Shown here piece after piece: positions 27,101 to 39,100 of a stretch of DNA of 43,478 nt. The notes below the pieces were generated by a model. It did no database searches and was not told where the DNA came from. It worked only from the letters and a program-made list of their open reading frames with translations. The first letter of the stretch is position 1. Each line of letters opens with the position of its first letter. A program made the position numbers and the translations under genes. Source of the DNA: Bacteroidales bacterium (GTDB taxonomy: Bacteria > Bacteroidota > Bacteroidia > Bacteroidales > UBA7960); NCBI GenBank assembly GCA_003550725.1, contig PUKZ01000133.1, positions 1 through 43,478 on the forward strand, read 5' to 3'.

Positions 27101-30100
27101 ATCTTCTCTCTCTGACGGCGCCGCTGAATTTTACCTGACTCTGAAGACCGCAAATATGCAGCATACTGTAAGTGCATCGGAGTACGATACGGAGTATGAT
27201 CTTTCCTCAGGCAGTTCTTCTCTTTATCTTGAACCTGATGATGCTGTAAAACTGGCGCTTAAGGTCCCGGGGCAGGATTACATGCCGGGAACGGCAAGCG
27301 GAATATCCGGAGAGCCGCAGGAGCAGACAGCCGGGGTGGGTTTTACTGTTGAAGTAAGGGCCGTGGATGAGTACTGGAATATAAACGAGGGCGCAGAGCC
27401 TCAGGTACTGGTTGAAACAGAAGATCCACACGATACTCATCCGGATTCAAGGACCCTTGAAAACGGCATTTCAACATTCACCGTAACGTTTAAAACGGCG
27501 GATGAACTGGAAGGAATGGAGTGGTCTCTTACCGCCTCGGATGTATCCGAAGCGCTCATTTCAACCACCAGCGTTAAAATTCCGGTAGCGCCGAATTATG
27601 AAGACGAGCGTCTTTTGATTCTCCTTCCCGGCCAGGAAAGGGCGCCGGCTCAGAGCGGCGGAAGAACCGGAGAACCGGATATTCATGTTGCCGGCTCCAC
27701 TTTCACTTTCACGGTTTATGATGTGGATAACAACTACAACCTGCTTGATGAAAGAGCTGAATATTCAGAAATATACTTTTTTACTTCAGATGAATATTCC
27801 TCTCTTCCGGAGGGCGACTCAGATTACCTTATGGATGGACAGACTGATTTTGAGCTCAGCCCGCGAACGGCCAATACGATGCATACGATAACGGCATACG
27901 GTTCGGGTTATGTCTCGGATGTATCGGATGAGTTTGAGGTTCGCCCGGATGAGGATGATTACAGGCTGATAGCCCTTCTTCCCGGTATGGAGCATGAGCC
28001 GGGCTCCGCTGCCGGTTTTACCGGCACGCCTGACTCGCATTATACCTCCGAAGGTTTTGAGGCAAGGGTTAAGGCGGTTGACAGGCACTGGAATCTGATA
28101 GAGGAAAGAAGCGATGAAGTGGAAATTTCTGTAAATGACCCGTATGTTGAGTATGAATCCTATAATCCCGATTATTTAAGCGGCGGAACCCGCGGCTATG
28201 ACATAATAAACAGAAAAGCGGGTTCATGGATTCTTCTTGCCGAATCTGTCGGGGAGAGCGAGGGGGTGTATGAATCGTTTTCTACTCCCGAGTTTGAGGT
28301 CTTGCCGTCTCCGGCCGAGCGTCTGCAGGTACTGCTGCCCGGCGAGGAAGCCGAGCCCGGCTCTCTTGAAGGTAAAACCGGGGAAGCGCAGGAGCAGGTT
28401 GCCGGAGAAGAGTTTACGGTCAGGGTAAATGCTGTTGATGATGATTACAATATTAATCCCGAAGACAACCCCCTTGTAAGGGTAAGAATAGATGACCCTT
28501 ACGGCCTGCAGCCCTCTGACAGATATCTTGATGAGGGAAGCAGGGAGTTTGATGTGACTGCCCTTACCGCAAATACACAGTGGAAGATAACTGCTACCGA
28601 CAGGTCTGAAACAGATGCCCTGGAAGAAGGAGAATCGGCGCCTGTTTACATACAGCCGGATGAAGCGGTCAAGTTAATTACCCTTCTGCCCGGGGAGACA
28701 AAGGATCCGGGAAGCGACCCGGGAGAAGAGCCATTCTCCGGAGATGACGGAAAAGGGGAAGGCTCTCCCCAGGCGCAGACAGCGGGGGTCTCTTTTGAGG
28801 TTGATGTTATAGCTGTTGACAGCTGGTGGAATATCAACCATGAGGCCGGGGGTATTATAGAACTTGAAACAACCGATGAAAATGCGGTGTTTGACAGCGA
28901 GAGAGAATTGGTATCCGGAACAACAACATTTGAAATGGTAATGAAGACAGCCAATATGAGTCACAAAATAACTGCCTTTGATTCAGAAGAGGTTTTTGCA
29001 TCTTATGAATCCGGGGAGTTTTATGTGGAGCCGGCTGATGCCGAAAAACTTTCTGTAAAGGTCCCCGGCATGACTCATGATCCCGGCAGCGAAAGGGGAC
29101 TGAGCGGAAGTCCCCTGGAGCAGACCGCCGGAGAGGCTTTTGAAATTACCGTAAGGGCCGTGGATGAATTCTGGAACCTTAATGAATCGGCAGAGCCCGA
29201 GGTTTTAATACAGACTCAGGACCCCAATGATACCCAGTCTCCGCAGAAGACCCTTAAGCAGGGTATATCAACATTTACGGCAACATTTAAGACGGCCAAT
29301 GACTCATGGCGGATAGAAGTCTATGATACGGATGAGGGTCTGCTTTCAACCCGTACGGCAAAAATAGATGTTATTCCCGCTGAAGCGGAGAAACTTCTGG
29401 CGGTGCTTCCGGGCGAGGAATATGCTCCCGGAACTCAGTCAGGAAAAACAGGGGAAGCGCAAGCCCAGACAGCCGGAGAGCCTTTTGATGTGGATGTATA
29501 TGCGGTTGACAGCTACTGGAATGTAAATGCCTCAGCGGAACCCATGGTTTCTCTTTCAGTTGAGGATGAGCATGTTCCTCCGGAGTACATAGAGCCTCTC
29601 CAGCAGGAAATTGGGGACGGTTCTGAGACCTTCAGCGTAAGGCTTGCCCGTGCTGCCGAATCCTGGGTAAGGGCTGATGATACTGATGAAACTCTTGAAT
29701 CATATACAACCGCAAGGGTTTCCGTGGAGGCAAATGAAGCGGTTGGCCTGATAGCTCTTGTCCCGGGAGTCACCCATCAGAGCGGCGGATGGGAGGGTTC
29801 TCCCGCAGCCCAGCAGCCGTACGGAAGAGAGGGCGAACCTGAAGCCCAGACGGCAGGGGAGTCCTTTGATGTGGAGGTGATGGCTGTTGACCAGTGGTGG
29901 AACAGAAATTATGATACGGAAGTAATTGTACGAATCTGGTGCGACGACCCCAATGTTACAGAGACCACTTCCCCGCAGGAGCTTATTGACGGAAAATATA
30001 CTTTTGAAGATGGCATTACTATGGTAACTAAAGACGCCCATGGCTGGAGGGTTTACGTATCAACGGATGATCCCTCGGATGAGCTGGCGGGAGACTACTC

Positions 30101-33100
30101 TGAGCCGGTGCCTGTGGAAGCCGGCGCTCCTGAGCGTCTGCAGGCGCTTATACACCCTGATGAAGAAAATATTCCCGGAATCGGAAAGGAGGGGGAGGTT
30201 GAGCCGAGGACAGCGGGAGAAGAGTTTACCGTAAGGGTTTATCTTACCGATGCGGCATGGAATATTGTTACCGACTTTGAATCATGGCGCCGCCCGCGGG
30301 TTAAACTTGAGCCTGAAGATCCGTTTAGCAAAGCTCCGTCTGCCGGAAGGCTTGACAGTGAAACCGGTTACAGGGATTTTAATCTTACTCTTGTGAGCGC
30401 GTCTACCTGGACGGTTGCGGCTCATGACGATGACAGTGTGGAGGAGCCCTATGCCTCATCTGTATCTTCTGTTGTAGAAATTGAGCCGGATATACCTGCG
30501 CGTCTTCAGGTCCTTCTTCCAGGCGAAGAGGCTCTTGCGGGCAATGCCCTGGAAGATGAGGTTAAAGATCCACAGGAGCCTTTCGGCAAAAAATCAAATT
30601 TAACTCCACAGGAGCAGACAGCCGGGGAAGAATTTGATGTCCGGGTGAACATAACTGACAGGTTCTGGAATATTACCGATGCAAGCGAGACCGTGGAAGT
30701 ATTTACCAGTGATCTGTATGATACCGATCCGGGAGATGTTTATGTAGCCGGCGGTTCAACGTCTGTGCCCGTGACCCTGTATACGGCCGGGTACTCCACT
30801 GTTACGGCAGCTCACCCCGACAGGGTCAATTACACCTCTGAAGATCTTAAGGTCAATCCTAACGTGGCGCAGCGCCTGAGGGTTCTGGTGCCCGGAGTTT
30901 CGCGCGATGGGGGCAATATTCAGGATAACGGCAGAAGCGGTTCTCCGGAGGTTCAGACTGCGGGAGTGGAGTTTACGGTTACGGTTGATGCGGTGGATAC
31001 CTGGTGGAACCTTGTTGAAGAATCTTCTCCCACTGTGTCGGTATCCGTCACGGATGAATACGGCCAGGCGGAAGAAGAAAAGCAGCTTGAAGAGGGAACG
31101 GCGGATTTTAATGTTATTTTAAGAACAGTCGGCGAGCATAAAATAACGGTTCAGGACACAGCTCCTTCCGACAGCCTTGACAGTGACGAGTCGCAGGAAA
31201 TAACTGTTCAGGTGGGAGAGCCCGACAGGCTGCAGGTTCTGCCCCCCGGCGTATCGGCGGTTCCCGGCTCCGAAGAAGGAAGAGAAGGCCAGCCGGATAC
31301 GCAGACAGCGGGAGAGTCGTTTCCCGTAACTGTCAACCTTACTGACGAAAACTGGAATGTTGTGGGAACCGCTGATTCAGAGGCCCTCTTGTATGCGGAT
31401 GACCCTCACTGGGAGGACTACGGCTTTGAACCGCAGAATATAGAGCTTAGCGGCGGCACCGCTGAGACTGATATTACACTTGTTACCGCCCGTACGGGCG
31501 AGACAACCTTAATTGCGGAGGATCTCTCGGGAGAGGTTCCGCCCTACTCCTCGGATGAATCAGAGCCGATAGATGTGGAGGCCAATGTAGCCACTCAGCT
31601 GAGGGTTATTGTTCCGGGGCTTGAGGAAGACGTGGGAAATACAGAGAAAGGAATAAGCGGCTCTCCCGAAGAACAGACTGCAGGAGATTCTTTTATTGCC
31701 GATTTTCAGGCCTGCGACGACTGGTGGAATATAGCGGATTCCCAGGCGGAAGTTTATCTGCATATTGAAGACCCGTATGCTCTGGATATTCCCACCGGTT
31801 CTCTTTCCGACGGTCGAAGAGATGAGGATGTTGAATTCAGAACCGCCAGAAACTTAGGAACATCTCCACCGGGAGGCTGGTCGCTTACGCTTGTTGATGT
31901 ATCGGGAGAACTTGACTCGTTTACAACCCCGGAAATAGAGGTCTTTCCGAATGAAGTCTCCCGTCTCCAGGTGGTTCTTCCCGGAGAATCTCCCGAGCCC
32001 GGCTCATCGGATGGCATTGCCGGAGAGCCTGACATACAGACAGCCGGTTCGGGCTTTGACATAACCGTAAGGGCAACCGATGAATACTGGAACCTTGTCT
32101 CTACCGATACCCGTGTAACTCTTTCTTCAAACGATCCGCAGGCAGGCCTTCCCGGAGACAGGAACCTTACCGGCGGGGACAGGAGCTTTACATCATTGCG
32201 CTTGAGAACGGTTCTTGAGAACAACTATATCTATGCGGATTCCACCGGCAGTTATCTCTACAGCGTTGATAGGGCTACATCAACGCCTGTTCCGCTTGAT
32301 CCGGGTTTTGCCTCCTATCTTGAGGTGACCGGTATTGAGGATGCCACGGCGGGTTCTTCAAGGGATGTTACGGTAACTGCGCGGGATGAATACGGCAATA
32401 TCGCTGACGGTGGATCTGATCCGGCAGAACGCGCTTACCAGGGAACGGTAATCTTTTCGGCGGACGAGGATTCCACATGGTCCGGTTCACAGGAGGCTCC
32501 CGGGGCAGGTCTGCCCAGTGACTATACATTTACGGCTGAAGATGCCGGTCAGAATACCTGGGAAGGGGATGTTACTTTGAGAAGGGCCGGTAGCAGAACA
32601 GTTAGGGTAGAAGACAGCATGTACGCTTTCAATGATATATACGGAGAGCAAACAGAAATTACAATCCATCCCGGTCCGGTTTCAAGGTTTACGGTTCACC
32701 CGATGGAACCGGTAGATGTGCCGGCAGGAGATTCAAGAGAGATAACGGCATACGCGACGGATAATTATTACAATATAACGACCGAAGGCGCCGCGGGACT
32801 GGAGGTTGAGATATCTACATATAATGCAACCTTTACCGAGATGCTCGAAAGTGGAGATGAAAACCAGGGCAGCCAGATTGACCCTCAAACGTCAGTGGTG
32901 GATTCATCCGGCGCCGTAACGGGTATAAATTACACAGTATCGCAGTTTGCCGGGGATGAGGCGATTATAGATATTTCGGCGTCAACCAGGGCCATTAGCG
33001 GGCAGTCGGCGTGGATAAGGACAGTAGGAGGAACGGCGGACTACCTTGTCTTTGATTCCAAGAACCCCGAATTTGAGGCTGGAGCGGATGCCGGAGAGGG

Positions 33101-36100
33101 ATATCCCTCCCCTGACACCCCATTTGTGCTTGTTAGAAAAGATCAGTACGGTAATGATGCCGTTACGGCAGATACGAGGGTTGATATTTATACGGATTCC
33201 GGTTCCCAGTGGGCAGCGCAGGGTTCCGGGGTGAGGCCGCGCCACGAATTCTATTATCCCGGAGGCGCCCCGCTTACCGACAGCAGGGGCAACGGATTAC
33301 AGGATATTCTGATACCCGCCGGCGAAAGTCAGGCAGAGTTTTACTACTATGAACAGAAGGCTTCATGGGATGAGATAACCCTTTCTTCCCACACATTAAC
33401 AGCCACGGCAGGCTTGAGCGGTACCGGTGATCCTTATGAGCCCAGGGGTGATGCAGCCTGCGAAGTCAGGGTTGACCCCGCCGGGATACAGAGGGTTACT
33501 TTTGAAAGCGACCCGAAAGTGCTGCGCGCAGGTGACTGGTCATCTCTCATGAGGGTTCATACGGTGGATGAGTTTGGAAATGAAAAACCGGTAGAAGAGA
33601 CCACCAGACTGACCCTTGATTCCGATTCTTCGTGGTGCGAATTTGAAACTAATGCGGGAACATTTTCCTATGTTCAGGAGTGGCATCCCGATACCCCGCA
33701 TATGCATATAAGCACCGACACCTACTGGGCTGAGTTCTACTATAAGGATAACATCAGGGGTAACCCAAGGATTGATGTAAGGGGCCCTGAAGAACTTGAC
33801 TGGGGTACGGGACGCCAGGAGCAGAGAGTGGATCCGGCAGGCATTGACCAGCTTGTTTTTATTTCTGAAGAATATACCTCCGACGACCCCCTCAGGGCGG
33901 GTGCTACGAGCTGGCGTATTGATGTGCAGACCCAGGATGAATTCGGCAACAGGGCGGAGGTTGAAACAAGTGAGAAAATAGAGCTGTTTATAAGGGACGC
34001 TCATTCCGGCATATATGAGTTCTCTGAGTCTTCAACCACCTGGGAGACCACAAGCAGCGTGGAAATTACCACCGATACTCACACCGCCTCTTACTACCTT
34101 AAGATTTACCGGGCCGGAAGATGGAATATGGAGGCCGAGAGGGCGGACGGCGGCTGGTCAAGGGCCAGGCAGGATGTCGAGGTGGCAGGCGGAGAAATTT
34201 CGCAGCTTGAGATTGTTTCAGATCCCAGAAGGATAATTGTAGGTCATGAGAATGCGGATTACCAGAAATACGGTTCAACGAATTATGTTATGAGAGTGCA
34301 GACAAGGGATAAGTACGGCAACTACTCGGCAGTTGACGAAACGACGAACCTGGCCCTGTGGTCTGACTCAATAGATGCTGACTTTTCCGACAACGCAAAA
34401 GACTGGGGAATAAACCTGGTAGCTATTTCGTCAGGAAGCTACGAAACATCCTTTTACTATACTGACCGCAATGCCGGTGAACATACTATTTATGCTCAGG
34501 AACAGCCTTCCAGGGACTGGGACAGGGCCGCGCAGGAGGTTGAGGCCTTTCCGGCTGAGGCAGAAGGATTTGATATACAGCATCCGGGAGTGGGTTCGGT
34601 TTATGTGGCTCAGGATGTAAATATAAGGGCAATTGACGATTACGGAAATTTCGCTTCCGGTCACCCCGATCATTATGATCCCTACGGGTCAACCGATACC
34701 TGGCATTATTATGTAGAGGTAGCTTCCATAAATGTGGTCCATTCCGGACACCCGGAGGGAAATGAACCTTATCTGAACATAGGAGACACCTGGGATTTTT
34801 CTGAATCCCTGCAGGAGGGAAATCCGGGAGAGGTAAGAGCCCAGCTTCGCTCTTCGGTAGTAACCGATCCGCCCGATGTTCCGCCGCTGCAGATAGAGGT
34901 TACCGACAGTACGGATGACACCATTAGCGGAGTTTCGGATGACCTGGTTATCGGCGGGGCGATTGTAAGACCCTACAGCGATTCGGAGACGGGTGAACGG
35001 ATAGCCCCTGAACTGACTTATCAGGACCACACGAATGTGCTTATGGAAAGGTTTGACATCTTTACTACTACCGGGACCGCTGAATGGCACGGGTTTAGAA
35101 TTGATTTTGAGGGCGAGGTTCCGGATGAGGATATTGATGCGGTAAGGGTATGGTATGACGGCGACGGCGACGGCGTCTTTACGCCCCCGGACCCGGACGA
35201 TCCTGACAACAATCTGGGCACATCCCCGGAGGTTCTTCTTGCATCGGGAACTTTTTCCGGTGGAAATGCAATACTTGATTTGACGGAGCTGGAGGAGCAT
35301 CCTCAGATTATAAGGGATTCCATAAGAAGTTATTTTGTGACGGTGGATATCGCCTATGATGCGGAGCCGGAGAACAGTTTCTCTCTGCGCTGGGAGAAGG
35401 ACCATTTCGGAGCGACCGGCAGGTGGTATGCCGACAGGGCGCAGGTTGCAGATAATAATTTTGTTATAGAGACCCCGACAACTACGATTATGACCTCTCC
35501 CGGTGATATCGTTATGCCCTGGGAATCTCTTATATCAAGCACGGAAACAATAAAACAGGCCGACAGCAGGGTGGGAATGCTTGCCATTGATATGGTGACC
35601 ACAAGGTACACGATTGACTGGACAAGGCTGGATCTGACGCTTACGGGTGACGGAGTAAGCGATGAAGATATAGATAGCGTCAGGATTTACCGCAACGTTA
35701 CGGAGGACGGCAAGTTTCACCCGAATATGGATGAGCTTATTTCTTCCGGAAATGACAGATTCGGCGAAGAGATTGACGGGGTTTCTATGGTTACGCTGCG
35801 CAATCCGAATAACCTTGAAGAGCCGCGCGCCCAAACCATAAGGGAGTCAACCCAGACATATTTTGTTGCAGTTGATATTGACGCGGCGGCTACAATAGGG
35901 GCAACGGCAGGAGTGAGAATAGATTCTCCGGACCGGGTGGTGGCAAGGGATGATGCAGGTGAGAATAGGGTTCTTTCATTTAATGATAGAAACCGGGACG
36001 GCGTCCAGCAGCCCGATGAGGAAGATTTATTCCCTGTGGAGTCGGGAGTACCTGAGATAGAACCGACAGTTGACACACTTTTGATGGGTGTGGATTCTTC

Positions 36101-39100
36101 AATAGGAAATATCCAGCAGGGCGAAGAGAACAGGGTCTATTCCATTATGGAGCTCCGCTCAAGCGCCCACTCAATAATATGGAGAGGGATTGACGTTGAT
36201 AAGACAGGAGACCTTCCGGATGAATGGGTTGACGCTGTTAAGGTCTGGTACTGGGTTTCGGGATCCACCGGGCCCGGGGGCCAGCCGGTAGTGAATACAT
36301 CGACCGATACACCTACGGGTAAACCGGACAGGCTCATATCGGAAGGATCTGATGTATTTGTCTCATCTACCACATCCATTGAGTTCCCTGAGGATAACTA
36401 CCAGGATATAAGGGACAGCAGCGTGGAGGGCTACCCGAGAACCTATCTTATAACAGTGGACCTTAACCCCTATGCCCCCGAAGACAAGGAGCTTGGTATA
36501 AGGATAGCCGAGCCGGATTATTTTGATGTGTCGTGGCCCAATGAGGTTTCGGAGAGCCACCTGCCCATATCCGTTTCCGAAAAAACAGTTAGGCCGTATC
36601 CCGATAAGGTTACGGTGACCCCTTCAGATGCGTCGCATCTGATAAGGGATCCGGAAACCGGCATTGAGGACGGTCTATTTGTCCAGGGTAGAACCGACGC
36701 TCCGGCTCTAAGGCTTAATTTTGAGACAGAAATATCTTATGCTCACTGGCGGGATGCGCTTGACGGCAGTCAGCCTGCGTTGACTATCTATCAGGAAGGC
36801 AACGCCCGGGGAGAGGATATCGATGATGTTACACTCTGGCTGGACAGGGATTATGACGGGCAGTTCAACCCGGAAGTGGATGTGGCAATATCCACCGGAA
36901 ACAGGTTCGTTGACGGAAGGTGCAGAATATGGATACCCCCTGAGAAGGCTCAGATGCTGGGAGAGCCCGACAGCCGTTTCAACCCGTTGCCCAAGGCGTT
37001 TTTTATCACCATGGATATAAACAACGAGGCCGAGCCGGGAAGGACAATAGAGCTGGCAGTAAATGAACCGGCGAACTTTGTCTTGCAGAGCCCCAATACG
37101 ATGAGTGAAGAAAATCTTCCTTACAGAACCGAGGTTTCAACTATAGTAGCTTCCCCGAGGACAATGACACTGACCCCGAGGGATGATGCGGATCCATGGG
37201 TATACCAGGGCTCAAGAAACGAGCTTCTTGCTACTGTAAGGGCTCAGGTCTGCGGGTATGAGATTGACTGGGAGGGGATAAGATTAAGGCGGACAGGAAA
37301 TGAACATTCAAGAGACAGCGATTTTACCAGGGTGGCGGTTTACAGGAATGAGTCGCCCCATGATCCGGGGGATGTTCCCGGGTTCAGCCCCGAGATTGAT
37401 ACTCTCATTGCCACCGGAACGGTTACCGATGCAACGGTTAACCTGGATTTTGCTGAAGGTCGCGGGAGACAGAATGTTGATACGGAAGAGAATTACTGGT
37501 TTATTGTAGCGGACATCTCCTCGGACGCCGATACAGAAAGCGAAGTGGGGTTGAGGATAGGGCACAGGTCGGATATAGAGGTGGCTTATCCCCATGAGGT
37601 GAGCTCTGAAAACATACCTTTTGAGACAAAACGGATTGAAATAAGGCCCACTGAGGATACCCTTCTTGTAAGTACAGAGGACGAGGTGCCCGGGGCTGTT
37701 ATCCAGGGAGACAGTGTTGATTATTTTGAGCACCTCAGGTACCTCTATGAAGAAGGAGAGGTTGATGAAGAAACCGTGGCGGATCACCCCTATTCAAGGC
37801 TTGTTTTTACTTCGTTGACGCTGGAGACCGACGCCCATGCGTTTATATGGACCGGAATGGATGTGTTTCTTGAAGGCGACGCAGGCGATGCCGATATAGC
37901 CAGCGCGCGGCTCTACAGGGACACCGGGGGTGAAGGTGTTTTTAACCCGGCCACAGATGAGCTTGTGAGCGACAGGCTCAATGTATTCATCGACGGAAAA
38001 TGCGAGCTTGATTTCAGAGAGGCCAGGTACCAGACGATAACCACATCTCCTCAAGTTTATTTCATAGTGCTTGAGATAGATAATACCGCCGATGTAGGAA
38101 AGGAAGTTGGCATATCATTTTCAGATGAGGACTTCAGATATATCGGGGACTGGGACGAGGTGGAGAATTTTGAATATAATTCATCTTTTGCGGAAATACG
38201 GGAGTTTGACGATACTGTCCGCATTACCGTGGAAAGGGATGATGACGGAAGGGCGCCTACTCCCGAAAGAGTTGTTCAGGGAGAGAAGAATGTTCTTATG
38301 GATCAGTTCACCTTGACTACCAGGAATCCCGACCCCATGATTCCGGCGGGAACGGCTGAGTGGGATCAGCTGAGGATAGACCTTACGGGCGAAGCAAATA
38401 TTGAGGATATTAAATCGGTTAAGATATACTACGACGCAAACAACAACGGGGTTTTTGAGCCGGAAATTGACACCCTTATTTCCTCCGGCGAAGACATTTT
38501 CCGCATAGCCGGGGATGTTTATGTGGACCTTGAAATACCGCAGGTCATAGGGGCGAGGGCCAGAAGATATTTCATAGTATATGACATAGCTCTTGATGCT
38601 GAGCCCGGACATGCCCCGGGAGCAAGAGTAAACGCGCCGGGAATATTTTCTCTCAGCGGTGATAATATGATGGCTGAACAGGATGAATATCCCATAGACA
38701 GCGATGAGGCATATATAGACACGCTGGAGATGAACTTTTTAACCGAAGATCCGACCCTTGAGTTTATAGGCGCGCGCCAGGGAGAAGAGGATGTTCCCGT
38801 ATGTAATTTTGATGTGCGGGTATCAACCCTTACGCCCGCAGGCGCCGATGGAAAGCCCACTCTTGATAGCATCAGAATAAGGAATTTTGATCAAAGGGTT
38901 GTAAAGGAAGAGGAAGACGGGGAGGATGTGTATGTTACTTATCAGGGTGTAAGCGATGCGGATATTGACGCAATAAAAATCTATCATGACCCCGACGGCT
39001 CCGGTGAATTAAAGGAGGAAAACCTCGTATCGTCCGGTGAGGACATATTCTCAGGGGGTACCTCAGTTGTAAACCTTACAACCGGCAATGTGATAAGTAC

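Noticed and set aside
24447-32303. CRISPR or satellite DNA as the source of the regular 350-360-bp periodicity
   Set aside because: The period is in frame, variable in length and conserved at the protein level only; the DNA copies are strongly diverged.
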